A stretch of 64,000 nucleotides of DNA from Nocardioides cavernae (GCF_016907475.1 NZ_JAFBCA010000001.1:744001-808000), one strand, 5' to 3'; counted from the first letter of the stretch, positions 22,855 through 31,986 are shown. Notes: generated by a model from the letters alone, not told the origin. Program-made: numbers and translations.

Positions 22855-24048
22855 ATGAAGGCTCTGGTTCTCGAAAACATCCACCCGACGGCCGTGGATG
22901 TCCTGAGGTCCCGCGGCTACGAGGTGGAGCTCCGCTCGGGAGCCCTGCCCGAGGACGAGCTGGTCGAGTCGCTCGACGGCGTCCAGCTGCTGGGGATCCG
23001 GTCCAACACGACGGTGACCGAACGGGTCCTGAAGTCCGCTCCCGACCTGCAGGCGATCGGCTGCTTCTGCATCGGCACCAACCAGGTCGACCTGGTCGCG
23101 GCTGCCGAGCGGGGCGTCGGCGTGTTCAACGCGCCGTACTCCAACACGCGCAGCGTCGTCGAGCTCGTGATCGGCGAGATCATCGCGCTGGCCCGGAGGC
23201 TGCCGGAGAAGACCCAGCGGATGCACGACGGCGTGTGGGACAAGTCAGCACGGGGCAGCCACGAGGTGCGCGGGCGGACGCTCGGGATCGTCGGGTACGG
23301 CAACATCGGCACGCAGCTGTCGAACGTCGCCGAGGCGCTCGGGATGCGGGTGGTCTTCTACGACAAGGCGGACCGGCCGGCCCACGGCAACGCTCGCCGC
23401 ATGGCGTCGCTCGGCGAGCTGCTCGAGACCGCCGACGTGGTCAGCCTCCACGTCGACGGCCGACCCGGGAACGCGGGCCTCTTCGGTGCTGCCGAGTTCG
23501 CGGCCATGAAGCCACGAGCCCTGTTCATCAACGCCTCGCGCGGCATGGTCGTGGACTACGACTCGTTGCGCAGCCACGTCCTGTCGGGGCACATCGCGGG
23601 TGCGGCGGTCGACGTGTTCCCGGTCGAGCCGAAGGCCCAGGGCGAGGCGTTCGAGTCCGTGCTGCGTGGCCTCGACAACGTCATCCTGACGCCCCACGTC
23701 GGCGGATCGACCCAAGAGGCGCAGGAGGAGATCGGGCGGTTCGTGGCGGAGAAGCTCGCCGGGTTCACCCTCCAGGGGAGCACGGCGTTGTCGGTCAACC
23801 TCCCGCAGGTCCTGACGCCCGCGCTGGACGGTGAGCACCGGCTGGGCTTCCTCCACCACAACGTTCCCGGTGTGCTCGCCAACCTCAACGCGGTGTTCGC
23901 CGAGGCCGGCGACAACGTGATCGGCCAGCACCTGTCGACCCGGGACCACCTCGGGTACGTCGTCACCGACGCGTCGGAGCCCCTCTCCGCCGCGGCCGTC
24001 GACGAGCTGCGGCGCTCTGAGCACTGCGTGTGGCTACGCACCTGGTGA
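22855..24048 (+). CDS. serA: D-3-phosphoglycerate dehydrogenase
   Basis: 397 residues. It catalyses the first step of serine synthesis, 3-phosphoglycerate to 3-phosphohydroxypyruvate with NAD+. The substrate domain, the NAD-binding motif 'GIVGYGNIGTQLS' (about 144-156), 'FINASRGMVVDYDSL' and the catalytic His in 'LTPHVGGSTQEAQEEIG' are all present. A C-terminal ACT domain ('FLHHNVPGVLANLNAVFAEA') provides serine feedback. The length matches the E. coli-type enzyme (about 410) more than the 530-residue form common in actinobacteria, so this may be an additional copy. TACGGT lies 6 nt before the ATG. It is convergent with the DUF305 gene, 2 bp apart. Confidence 0.9.
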   Translation: MKALVLENIHPTAVDVLRSRGYEVELRSGALPEDELVESLDGVQLLGIRSNTTVTERVLKSAPDLQAIGCFCIGTNQVDLVAAAERGVGVFNAPYSNTRSVVELVIGEIIALARRLPEKTQRMHDGVWDKSARGSHEVRGRTLGIVGYGNIGTQLSNVAEALGMRVVFYDKADRPAHGNARRMASLGELLETADVVSLHVDGRPGNAGLFGAAEFAAMKPRALFINASRGMVVDYDSLRSHVLSGHIAGAAVDVFPVEPKAQGEAFESVLRGLDNVILTPHVGGSTQEAQEEIGRFVAEKLAGFTLQGSTALSVNLPQVLTPALDGEHRLGFLHHNVPGVLANLNAVFAEAGDNVIGQHLSTRDHLGYVVTDASEPLSAAAVDELRRSEHCVWLRTW

Positions 24049-24050
24049 GA

Positions 24051-24746
24051 TCAGGCGGAGCCGATCATGTCCTGCATGCGGCCGATCTCGGCCGTCTGCG
24101 TGAGCGCGACGTCGGCCGCGACCTCGCTGACCATGATGTCGATGCCGTCGACGGCGACGTCGTCAGCCATGTCGATCGCACCCTGGTGGTGCTGGATCAT
24201 GCGCTGGAGGAACAGCCGGTCGAACGCGGCGCCCCGAGCCCGCGTGAGCCTCTCCATCTGCGCGTCGGTGAGCATGCCGACCATCCCGTTGTGACCGTGC
24301 TCGCTGTGGTCCCACTCGCTCGGATCCTCCGCGGCCGTCGGCACGTCCATGTCGCGCTCCTCGAGCCAGGCGGCCATCATTAGGATCTCCGGGCCCTGCG
24401 CCGCCCGGATGCGCGCGGCGAGCTCGCGGACCCGGTCGCTGCGGGCGTGCTTCTCGGCCAGCTCGGCCATCACGATCGCTTGGGCGTGGTGCGGCACCAT
24501 CATCTGCATGTAGGCCACGTCGGCCTCGTTGAACTCCGGCTCGACGGCCTTCTCGGCGTCCTCGGGCGAGATCGTCTCGTTCCCCTCGCCCGGACCGCCG
24601 GGCTGGAGCACGTCAGGCGACCCGTCGTCGCCCCGGCTCGCGGCGGCCGTCGCGTCGGGCTCATCCGACGTACAGGCGGACAGGGACAGGGCGAGGGCCA
24701 GCCCGGTGGCCACGGCGGCCAGGGGGCGGGAGAGTCGTCCGAGCAC
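24051..24746 (-). CDS. DUF305 lipoprotein
   Basis: 231 residues. A lipoprotein signal ends in LSAC (Cys25). The mature part carries the two DUF305 halves with their characteristic His/Met pairs: 'YMQMMVPHHAQAIVMAE' and 'FLQRMIQHHQGAIDMADD'. The four-helix fold resembles ferritin-like bundles, and metal binding is suspected from these residues; the role is unproven. The frame is open to 24806, but the GTG at 24746 is chosen because AGAAGGAG precedes it closely and the signal peptide then has normal length. The LVIVD-repeat protein is divergent, which may mean shared control. Confidence 0.82.
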   Translation of the reverse strand: MLGRLSRPLAAVATGLALALSLSACTSDEPDATAAASRGDDGSPDVLQPGGPGEGNETISPEDAEKAVEPEFNEADVAYMQMMVPHHAQAIVMAELAEKHARSDRVRELAARIRAAQGPEILMMAAWLEERDMDVPTAAEDPSEWDHSEHGHNGMVGMLTDAQMERLTRARGAAFDRLFLQRMIQHHQGAIDMADDVAVDGIDIMVSEVAADVALTQTAEIGRMQDMIGSA

Positions 24747-24901
24747 GGTTCTCCTTCTGTGTGACCGTCGATGATTCGACGGTCTCTTTCGTTCATTTCG
24801 ATGCAAAAGTCTTTACTTGTTCGTCCCGGGCACGGTACGACGGTGTCGACCGTTTCGGAAACCCCGGAGCGTTCGTCGACTCATGAAAGGTCTCGGGTTT
24901 C

Positions 24902-26455
24902 ATGTACTCATCTCGGAGACGCACGTCCATGCCCCGACGTGCCCGTGTCGCCGCAGCAGGCGCCCTTGCTCTCGGACTCACCCTGTCCGCGGCACCGGTG
25001 CTCGCGCACGGCGGCAACCACGACCACAGCTCGACCGACGCCCGGGAGGAAGCCGGCGCCAAGGATCTCTGCACCGACGCCCGTGAGGACCGCCTCGAGG
25101 CGGCGGGCGACAACTTCGCCCAGGCCTGCCTCCCCGGCCAGGACCTCGCGCAGACGAAGGGCTTCGAATCCGACCTCGCCGAGGGCGAGGTCGCCTCGAG
25201 TCCCAACACCAGGCTGGTCGCCAACCTGCCCAAGCAGGGCCGGTTCGACACGACCAGCGCCCTCAACAGTGACCTGGCGTTCCAGGGCACCTACGCCTAC
25301 GCGGGCAACTACGAGGGCTTCATGGTCTACGACATCTCGACGCCCGAGGCGCCGAAGGTCGTCAGCCAGGTCGTCTGCCCCGGCTCGCAGAACGACATCT
25401 CGGTCTCGGGCAACCTGCTCGTGCTGAGCGTCGACTCCAGCCGCAGCAACAACACCTGCGACAACGTCGCGCAGTCCGCGACGATCAAGGAGTCGTGGGA
25501 GGGCATCCGGGTCTTCGACATCAGCAACCCGGCCAGCCCGCAGTACGTCGCGGCGGTCGAGACCGACTGCGGTTCGCACACGCACACCCTCGCCCCGAGC
25601 AAGGACGGCGCGAACCTCTACGCCTACGTCTCGTCCTACAGCCCCAACGCGGCGTTCCCCGACTGCCAGCCGCCGCACGACTCCATCTCGGTCGTGAAGA
25701 TCCCGGTGGCAGCGCCGCAGACCGCCGCGGTGGTCTCCGAGCCCGCGCTCTTCGCGGACGGTGGCAACCCGGGCGGCAACGGGTCCAGCACGACCAGCGG
25801 CTGCCACGACATCACGGCGTACCCGTCGAAGGACATCGCCGCGGGCGCCTGCATGGGTGATGGCATCCTGCTCGACATCGCCGACCGGGAGAACCCGGTG
25901 GTGACCGAGCAGGTGCGCGACACCACCAACTTCGCCTTCTGGCACTCCGCCACGTTCAACAACGACGGCACCAAGGTGCTGTTCACCGACGAGCTCGGCG
26001 GCGGTGGCGCGGCGACGTGCAACCCCGAGGTCGGCCCCACCCGCGGCGCGGACGGGATCTACGACATCGAGGACGGCCAGCTGGCGTTCAAGAGCTACTA
26101 CAAGATCTCTCGCACCCAGCAGTCCACCGAGAACTGCGTGGCCCACAACGGCTCGCTGATCCCGGTGAACGGCAAGGACATCATGGTGCAGGCCTGGTAC
26201 CAGGGCGGCATCTCGGTGTTCGACTTCACCAACTCCAAGAAGCCGCGGGAGATCGCCTGGTTCGACCGGGGTCCGCTCCCCGCCGGCCAGATCGGCGGCT
26301 CGTGGTCGGCGTACTACTACAACGGCTACATCTACTCCAACGACATCCAGAAGGGCTTCGACGTGATCAAGGTCGATGACAAGGTCATCAACCGCGCGTC
26401 GAAGAACCCGATGGACGTCTTCAACCCGCAGTCCCAGCCGTCCTACAACGGCTGA
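24902..26455 (+). CDS. Secreted LVIVD-repeat beta-propeller-like protein
   Basis: 517 residues. The signal peptide ends near APVLAHG, followed by a His-rich start to the mature protein ('HGGNHDHSS'). Repeats such as 'GFMVYDISTPEAPKVVSQV', 'IRVFDISNPASPQYVAAV' and 'ISVFDFTNSKKPREIAWF' are LVIVD-type units, predicted to form a beta-propeller on the outside of the cell. No enzyme motif is seen. Several Cys could form disulphides. ATG codons at 24902 and 24929 are both possible; neither has a strong ribosome-binding site. A perfect 10-bp stem hairpin follows the stop. Its head-to-head position with DUF305 suggests a joint envelope function. Confidence 0.82.
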   Translation: MYSSRRRTSMPRRARVAAAGALALGLTLSAAPVLAHGGNHDHSSTDAREEAGAKDLCTDAREDRLEAAGDNFAQACLPGQDLAQTKGFESDLAEGEVASSPNTRLVANLPKQGRFDTTSALNSDLAFQGTYAYAGNYEGFMVYDISTPEAPKVVSQVVCPGSQNDISVSGNLLVLSVDSSRSNNTCDNVAQSATIKESWEGIRVFDISNPASPQYVAAVETDCGSHTHTLAPSKDGANLYAYVSSYSPNAAFPDCQPPHDSISVVKIPVAAPQTAAVVSEPALFADGGNPGGNGSSTTSGCHDITAYPSKDIAAGACMGDGILLDIADRENPVVTEQVRDTTNFAFWHSATFNNDGTKVLFTDELGGGGAATCNPEVGPTRGADGIYDIEDGQLAFKSYYKISRTQQSTENCVAHNGSLIPVNGKDIMVQAWYQGGISVFDFTNSKKPREIAWFDRGPLPAGQIGGSWSAYYYNGYIYSNDIQKGFDVIKVDDKVINRASKNPMDVFNPQSQPSYNG

Positions 26456-26474
26456 CCTGCGAAGCTCGCATGTC

Positions 26475-26504
26475 GGACCCCGGGGCCCTACGGTCCCGGG
26501 GTCC
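26475..26504 (+). terminator. Terminator hairpin after LVIVD protein gene
   Basis: GGACCCCGGG with CCCGGGGTCC, perfect 10-bp stem, 10-nt loop, 20 bp after the stop codon. Confidence 0.7.
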
Positions 26505-26667
26505 GTCATGTTCGGCGGTGTCCGCGTACGCCCTCGCCAGTGCTGGGGGGCAGGTGTCCCCCCATCACCCGGGCCCGAGGCGTGGTCGCAGAGGACCAAG
26601 GACTCTGGGGACCGGTGAGCGCGGCTGATAGACCGGGAGGTGGGACACGCCTGCTAGGAGGACCGCC

Positions 26668-27156
26668 ATGACAACCGCGCAACGCGGCAAGGCCAAGCTT
26701 CCGCCGCGCTGGTTCATCGTCGCGTTCTGGCACGCCCACCGCGCGATCGTGCGGATGACGAGGGGCCGTGCCGGGCTGTGGCGGCCGAGGCAGAACGGCT
26801 GGGGAGCGCTCCGGCTCACCACCACGGGCAGGCGCACCGGACAACCTCGCGAGGTCGTGGTCGGCTACGTCGAGGACGGCGACAACCTCGTCACGATGGC
26901 GATGAACGGCTGGGGTGCGGCCGAGCCCGGCTGGTGGCTGAACCTGCAGGCCCATCCCGACGCCACCGCCCAGACCAAGGACGGCGCCCGACCCGTTCGC
27001 GGCCGCCGAGCGCAGGGACCCGAGCGCGAGCGGCTGTGGGCGCGCTGGTCGGAGATCGACAAGGACCTCGACGCCTATGCCGCCCGCCGGCCCCACGAGA
27101 CCGCAGTGGTCGTGCTCGAGCCGCGGGACCCGGCGAACCCGGCCGCCCAGCCGTAG
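26668..27156 (+). CDS. Deazaflavin (F420)-dependent nitroreductase-family protein
   Basis: 162 residues of the DUF385/Ddn family (PF04075). The signature 'LRLTTTGRRTGQPREVVVGY' (about 52-71) is the typical F420-binding strand-turn, followed by 'WWLNLQAHPDATAQ'. Family members bind F420 in a split beta-barrel and reduce nitro compounds, quinones or other substrates; the true substrate here is unknown. TAGGAGG sits 8 nt before the ATG. It is convergent with the acetyltransferase gene, 7 bp apart. Its presence implies that the host makes F420, consistent with an actinobacterium. Confidence 0.85.
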   Translation: MTTAQRGKAKLPPRWFIVAFWHAHRAIVRMTRGRAGLWRPRQNGWGALRLTTTGRRTGQPREVVVGYVEDGDNLVTMAMNGWGAAEPGWWLNLQAHPDATAQTKDGARPVRGRRAQGPERERLWARWSEIDKDLDAYAARRPHETAVVVLEPRDPANPAAQP

Positions 27157-27163
27157 GTCGTCC

Positions 27164-28186
27164 TCACCGCAGACCCATTCGGGCGAGGGCCTCGCCGTCG
27201 TCGTACTCGCCCGTGGGGACGAACCCGAACGACAGGTAGAAGGGTTCCGGCCCGCCCTTCGACTGCACCCAGCTCGTCTCGGCCTCGGTGTGCCCGTGGT
27301 CCCGCATCGCACGCACCCAGAGCTCGAGCGCCCGGCGTCCGATGCCCCGTCCCTGGTGGCGCCGGTCCACGAGGAACCGCCACAGGTAGGGACGCGGCTT
27401 GGCCTCGGACCACATGAGGAACCCGACAGGCTCACCGTCGGCCTCGATGCCCCGGAACTCAGGGACCAGGGGTACGCCGTAGCGGGTGCCGTGGAACACC
27501 GCGTCGACGAAGGACTGCTCCACCGTCGCGACGAACCGTAGCTGCGTGTGGTGGACGTCCATCGACGTCCACGTGCGGAAGGTGTCGTCGGTGATCTCCA
27601 CGAGCCGCAGCTCGGTCGGCGGCGTGAGCGTCCGACCGCGCCAGGCTCTCCACTCCTCGCCGCTCATCGAGTAGACGAGGTTGTCGTCCCACTCCCCACG
27701 CCACCAGAACGACCGCCGCGTGTGGGCCTCGAACGTCATCCCGAGCCGCTCGAGCAGCCTCGCTGAGGCGAGGTTGCGGGGCGACAGCTCCGCGACGACC
27801 CGGTGCACACCGAGCCGTTCGACGAGGTCGCCGACGACGGCGCTCGCCGCCTCGTGGGCGATCCCCTGCCCCTGCGCCGACCTGACCAGGGTGAAACCGA
27901 GGTCGGCGATCCCGCCGTGCTCGTGCAGCCCGACGAAGACGTCGCCGACGATCTGTCCGTCCTGCTCGATCATGACCTGGTGCCGGCCGCCGTTCTCGAG
28001 GTCGCTGACGCCCCCGAGCCGCGCGACGAGGTCCCGCGCACGTTCCTCGGTGTAGGGCAGCTCCCAGTCCTGCAGCGCGGCCACCTCGGGGTCGTTGCGG
28101 TACGCCGCGAGCGCCGGCGCGTCGTCGGCACGGGGGAAGCGCAGCGTCAGCCGCTCGGTACGCATCGGGTAGGGCGACTGGCTCAT
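27164..28186 (-). CDS. Two-domain GNAT acetyltransferase
   Basis: 340 residues carrying two GNAT domains in tandem. The first is RimJ/RimL-like ('MRTERLTLRFPRADDAPALA', motif A 'SAQGQGIAHEAASAVV', about 8-175). The second starts near residue 195 with motif A 'FLVDRRHQGRGIGRRALELW'. The N-terminal domain resembles N-alpha or ribosomal-protein acetyltransferases. Substrates are unknown. GACTCT ends 6 nt before the ATG at 28186, supporting that start; an ATG at residue 8 is the alternative. The fusion is complete, with both acetyl-CoA loops intact. Confidence 0.85.
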   Translation of the reverse strand: MSQSPYPMRTERLTLRFPRADDAPALAAYRNDPEVAALQDWELPYTEERARDLVARLGGVSDLENGGRHQVMIEQDGQIVGDVFVGLHEHGGIADLGFTLVRSAQGQGIAHEAASAVVGDLVERLGVHRVVAELSPRNLASARLLERLGMTFEAHTRRSFWWRGEWDDNLVYSMSGEEWRAWRGRTLTPPTELRLVEITDDTFRTWTSMDVHHTQLRFVATVEQSFVDAVFHGTRYGVPLVPEFRGIEADGEPVGFLMWSEAKPRPYLWRFLVDRRHQGRGIGRRALELWVRAMRDHGHTEAETSWVQSKGGPEPFYLSFGFVPTGEYDDGEALARMGLR

Positions 28187-28280
28187 GACGCAAGAGTCCC
28201 GTCCACCGCGGCCGCGGGCAATGCGTGGTGGGCCGCGCAACTCCACCGCGCACGCCTCCGGACAGTGGTAGGAACGCCCT

Positions 28281-29489
28281 GTGGCAGCCGATCGGTACGA
28301 CGAGCTGATGGCGCGGCACGCCGCCCTCGCACGAGAGCTCCAGGAGCGGATGCGCCAGCACCAGGAGGAGATGGTGCCCCTGATGGCGCTCCTGGGCGGC
28401 TCGTCACAGGGGTTCGGCAGCCACACCAACGGCATCCGCCTGGCGCGGGACGGCTCGCTGGACGCGACCCTGGAGCTGCGGGACGTCCACGGCGGAACCT
28501 CGACCGTGGTGCTGCGGGCGGACCCGCACGGCGATGTGGTGGAGCACGTCGCCGCGGCCGGGGCGGAAACCGACACGGATGGGCCGTCGCGCACTCGCGA
28601 CGAGACCGCGGAGCGGCTCGCTGTCGTCACGGCGCTGGCGGAGACGCACCTGCCGGCCGACGCCGCGCAGGACTTCGTCGCGCTCCTGCGGCCGGCGCTC
28701 CGGCTCGAGCACGCTGGCGAGGGGGAGCCGGTGGTGGCCCAGCTCGGCGGGCTGCCGAGCCTGCCGATCAACTCGTGGCCCGTGTGGGACGGTCACGGAC
28801 CACTGAGCCACGTGCTCACCCTCGCGTGCGAACCCGTCGGGGCGCTGCAGCCCGAGCTCGGGATCCCTGCGACAGGACGCCTCGCGTTCTTCTACTTCGA
28901 CGGCACCTTCGACGACCTCGCCAGCCCGGTCGGCACCTGGGACCCGACGACGCGCCCCGGGTTCCGGGTGCTGCACCTCCACCCCGACCGGGCCGCACCT
29001 CACGACCGCATGGATCTCGCGACCCCGACCCCGCCCGGCCTCACCGCCTTTCCTGCTGTCGCGCTGACCGCGGTCCGGACCTTGACCTGGCCGGCTCACG
29101 AGTCACCCGTCGCCGAGTCGCTCTGGGTCGAGGCCGGGATGGTCGGTCCCCGCCCCGGCGTGCCGTCGCCGGCCGTGGCGGCGCTCTACGACGCTCTTCA
29201 CGCGCTTCCCCACGGTGGGTACGACACCCACCAGGTCGGTGGGTACGCCTGCCCCCAGCAGAACGCTGTGGAGATGGAGGTGGAGCAGCTGCACCGCGGA
29301 CTCACGGGTGAGCCCTTCGACTGGACCGACCCGGACGTCCAGGCCGCGGCCGCCGGCTGGCAGCTGCTGCTCCAGGTGGCCTCTGATGACGGTGCCCAGA
29401 TGATGTGGGGCGACGTCGGCCAGCTCTACTTCCTTGCCCGGAGCCCGGTCGAACCCACGGAGGCGCTCCTCACCATGCAGTGCGGCTAG
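28281..29489 (+). CDS. DUF1963 (YwqG-like) family protein
   Basis: 402 residues. The C-terminal 270 residues match DUF1963: 'VVAQLGGLPSLPINSWPVW', 'LSHVLTLACEPV', 'GRLAFFYFDG' and the closing 'LLLQVASDDG...MMWGDVGQLYFLARS'. The N-terminal 120 residues are extra, with a helical start and a separate beta-rich segment. The family is uncharacterised. A shorter paralogue lies at 46787-47602. The GTG start has TAGGAA 6 nt upstream, an imperfect -10. It ends 37 bp before the convergent membrane protein gene. Confidence 0.78.
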   Translation: MAADRYDELMARHAALARELQERMRQHQEEMVPLMALLGGSSQGFGSHTNGIRLARDGSLDATLELRDVHGGTSTVVLRADPHGDVVEHVAAAGAETDTDGPSRTRDETAERLAVVTALAETHLPADAAQDFVALLRPALRLEHAGEGEPVVAQLGGLPSLPINSWPVWDGHGPLSHVLTLACEPVGALQPELGIPATGRLAFFYFDGTFDDLASPVGTWDPTTRPGFRVLHLHPDRAAPHDRMDLATPTPPGLTAFPAVALTAVRTLTWPAHESPVAESLWVEAGMVGPRPGVPSPAVAALYDALHALPHGGYDTHQVGGYACPQQNAVEMEVEQLHRGLTGEPFDWTDPDVQAAAAGWQLLLQVASDDGAQMMWGDVGQLYFLARSPVEPTEALLTMQCG

Positions 29490-29526
29490 GGCGGTACGAC
29501 GGCCGCGCCGGAAGGCTCCGGTCTGC

Positions 29527-29931
29527 TCAGTCCCGCGCCCGCGTGTGCCAGAGCCACGCGATCCCGACGAACGGCAGCACCAACGGCAGCCACCCGTAGC
29601 CGGCGCCGAAGTCCGACCACACGGTCGCGTCGGGGAACAGCTCGGGGTCGAGCACGGTCAGGGTGCCGACGGTGAGCACGCCGACGAGCTCGAACCCGAC
29701 GGCCGCCCAGGCCATGCGGCGGGGGTTCGGTCCGATCTCGGCGAGGCCGAGGGTGGCGGCGATGTAGACCAGCGCGGCGACGGCGGAGAGGGCGTACGCC
29801 AGCGGCGCCTCGCCGGCCTTGGTGGCCAGCTGCACCAGCGAGCGGGCGGTCGCGGCGAGGGCGAAGACGCCGTACACCGCGACGAGGGCGCGGCCGAGGC
29901 CCGACGAGGTGGACGTGGCGGCGCGGCTCAC
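29527..29931 (-). CDS. Small four-helix membrane protein
   Basis: 134 residues with four hydrophobic helices ('LGRALVAVYGVFALAATARS', 'YALSAVAALVYIAATLGL' and two more), ending 'IAWLWHTRARD'. No family recognised. The start GTG overlaps the stop of the upstream gene (GTGA), so the two membrane proteins are translationally coupled and probably work together. Topology suggests both ends are cytoplasmic. Confidence 0.65.
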   Translation of the reverse strand: MSRAATSTSSGLGRALVAVYGVFALAATARSLVQLATKAGEAPLAYALSAVAALVYIAATLGLAEIGPNPRRMAWAAVGFELVGVLTVGTLTVLDPELFPDATVWSDFGAGYGWLPLVLPFVGIAWLWHTRARD

Positions 29932-30287
29932 GAGGGCCACACCTGCAGGACGCGTACGACGACGAAGGCCTGCGCCAGGCCGGCGACCATCAGCACGGCG
30001 GTGGCGCCGCGGCTGCGCTCGGCCAGGGACCAGACGAAGCCGAGCGGCAGCAGCACGAGCCCGGCGACCAGGTAGCCGAACAGCGTGACGAGCCGGCCGC
30101 CGGACAGGTCCACGTCGCCGACCTGGACCGCGGCGACGACGAGCAGGACGAGCGTGAGCGCCTCGATCACGGCGGCGAAGCCGAGCAGTCCCCAATCGGG
30201 GGTGCGGTCGAGCACGACGTAGACCAGCACCACCACCGCGAACAGAAGCGAGGCGACGAGCAGCACGAGGGGCAGGGGTCCGTCCAC
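29928..30287 (-). CDS. Small four-helix membrane protein, first of a pair
   Basis: About 119 residues if started at the GTG at 30287, with four hydrophobic helices ('PLVLLVASLLFAVVVLVYVV' first). The frame is open to 30365; a GTG at 30317 is another candidate and GACAAT lies 8 nt before the chosen one. No family recognised. It is divergent from the DUF4956 gene and coupled to the membrane protein downstream. Confidence 0.6.
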   Translation of the reverse strand: MDGPLPLVLLVASLLFAVVVLVYVVLDRTPDWGLLGFAAVIEALTLVLLVVAAVQVGDVDLSGGRLVTLFGYLVAGLVLLPLGFVWSLAERSRGATAVLMVAGLAQAFVVVRVLQVWPS

Positions 30288-30400
30288 GAGGGTCGATTGT
30301 CGCAGGACCGTCCTCACAGATCCGTCACAGCATCGCGGCAGCCCGTCGACAGGTGAGCCGGACAACCTCGGGGCTCCCGAACCGTTGACGAAGGATCCCG

Positions 30401-31000
30401 ATGAACCCCACCTACCTGCTCGCCGCCGTCGACCTCGTCGCCGTGCTGGTGCTCGCCCTCGCCGTCTACTACCCGCGCCACCGCCGCGCCGACCTGGTCA
30501 CCGCGTTCGTCGCGGTCAACGTCGGCGTGCTGTCGGTGACGATCGTGCTGGCGAGCAGCGCCGCGACCGTCGGGCTCGGCCTCGGGCTGTTCGGCGTGCT
30601 CTCCATCATCCGGCTGCGCTCCGACGAGCTCGGCCAGCACGAGATCGCCTACTACTTCGCCGCCCTCGCCATCGGCCTGCTCGGCGGCCTCGGCACCGGC
30701 GACGTGGCCCTCTCGGCCGCGCTCATGGTCGGCCTGGTCCTCGTCCTCGCCCTCGCGGACAGCCGCCTGCTGCACGCCACCGGGCTGCGCCAGGTGGTCG
30801 TACTGGACAGCGCGGTCACCGACGAGCGCGATCTCGTCGCCCGCCTCGAGATGCTCCTCGACGCCCGCGTCACCCGGGTCACGCCGATCCGTGTGGACCT
30901 CGTCAACGACACCACGACCGTCGAGGTGCACTACGCCGCCGCTCCCCGCCCGGCCCTCCCCGCGGCCGAGCGCCACGAGGTCGCGGCGGTCACCCGATGA
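30401..31000 (+). CDS. DUF4956 membrane protein
   Basis: 199 residues. About four to five helices (10-130) are followed by a cytoplasmic domain with 'LLDARVTRVTPIRVDLVNDT'. The stretch 'LFGVLSIIRLRSDELGQHEI' is the DUF4956 hallmark. The family occurs with VTC-like polyphosphate polymerase genes and often with CotH kinases; its function is unknown, but a membrane partner for the VTC enzyme is plausible. The stop overlaps the VTC start (ATGA). AAGGA lies upstream of the ATG. Confidence 0.85.
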   Translation: MNPTYLLAAVDLVAVLVLALAVYYPRHRRADLVTAFVAVNVGVLSVTIVLASSAATVGLGLGLFGVLSIIRLRSDELGQHEIAYYFAALAIGLLGGLGTGDVALSAALMVGLVLVLALADSRLLHATGLRQVVVLDSAVTDERDLVARLEMLLDARVTRVTPIRVDLVNDTTTVEVHYAAAPRPALPAAERHEVAAVTR

Positions 31001-31782
31001 ACGCCGTCGACCGTCTTCCCGCCGTCTCCCTCGACGAGCTCAACGACGTCGCGGAGCTGCTGACCCGCACCGACCGCAAGTACGTCGTCCCGGCGGCCGA
31101 GCTCGACGACGTCGTCACCGGGCTGTATCCCACCGGGAGGGCCGGGCTGCGGGTGTTGGAGGTCGACGGGCGTCGCAGCTCGCGCTACGAGTCGACGTAC
31201 CTCGACACCGTCGACCTCGACAGCTGGACCGGCGCAGCGACCAGTCGGCGACGCCGGTGGAAGGTCCGCAGCCGCGTGTACGCCGACACCGGCGAGCGGT
31301 GGCTCGAGGTGAAGACGCGAGGGCTGCGCGGCGCGACCGTCAAGGAGCGGCTGCCGCACGACGGGCCGGACGTCTCCGGCCACGCCGACGCGTGGGTCCG
31401 CGACCGGCTCGGTGCCGCGCGCGTCCACGACGTCGACCCGTCCGGCCTCGTCGCGACGCTGCACACCAGCTACCGGCGGACGACGCTCCTCCTCCCCGGC
31501 GGTGCCGGCCGCGCCACGATCGACCGCGACCTGCGCTGGGTCTCGGGCCACGGCACCGCCGAGGTCGGCGACGTGCTCGTCGTCGAGACCAAGTCGGGCA
31601 CCCCGCGCCCCGGCCCGCTGGACCGGCGGCTCTGGGAGCTCGGCCACCGGCCGGTCCGGATCTCCAAGTACGGCACCGGGCTGGCGCTGCTCACCCCCGA
31701 CCTCCCCGGCAACCACTGGCACCGCGTCACCAGCCGCCACCTCGCCGGCCACCTCACCCTCCGCGAAGGAGCCCTCGCATGA
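30997..31782 (+). CDS. VTC-domain polyphosphate polymerase-like protein
   Basis: 261 residues matching the VTC (vacuolar transporter chaperone) catalytic domain. It has 'RTDRKYVVP' near the N-terminus, 'SRYESTYLDTVDLDSW', the basic cluster 'RRRRWKVRSRVYADTGERWL', 'EVKTRGLRGATVKER' and 'VVETKSGTPRPGP', and ends with 'PVRISKYGTGLALL'. In yeast Vtc4 this tunnel domain makes polyphosphate from ATP. These basic and acidic residues line the tunnel, so activity is plausible. No CotH-type kinase accompanies it here. It is translationally coupled to DUF4956. Confidence 0.88.
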   Translation: MNAVDRLPAVSLDELNDVAELLTRTDRKYVVPAAELDDVVTGLYPTGRAGLRVLEVDGRRSSRYESTYLDTVDLDSWTGAATSRRRRWKVRSRVYADTGERWLEVKTRGLRGATVKERLPHDGPDVSGHADAWVRDRLGAARVHDVDPSGLVATLHTSYRRTTLLLPGGAGRATIDRDLRWVSGHGTAEVGDVLVVETKSGTPRPGPLDRRLWELGHRPVRISKYGTGLALLTPDLPGNHWHRVTSRHLAGHLTLREGALA

Positions 31783-31801
31783 TGGCCGCCTGCCGGCTGC
31801 G

Positions 31802-31847
31802 GACGTCATGGCAGGTGGTCGCGCGGGCAGCCGCCCGCCATGACGTC
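31802..31847. terminator. Nested hairpin with GACGTCATGGC arms after VTC gene
   Basis: Perfect 11-bp arms GACGTCATGGC / GCCATGACGTC enclose an inner 6-bp hairpin GCGGGC-AGCC-GCCCGC. Further copies of the arm follow at 31855 (one mismatch) and as CATGACGTC near 31892. It is probably a terminator, but the repeated half-sites could be operators for the next gene. Confidence 0.5.
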
Positions 31848-31986
31848 GTACGCCGATGTCATGGCACCCGGTCGCCCTGACGACCGCTCCCCATGACGTC
31901 CGGGCCGGAGGCGCCGGGTCTCGTGACGGTCGCTGCGCGACCTCCTCGACCAGCGGGGTTCGTCCAGCGGCCGATAGCCTGATGCG

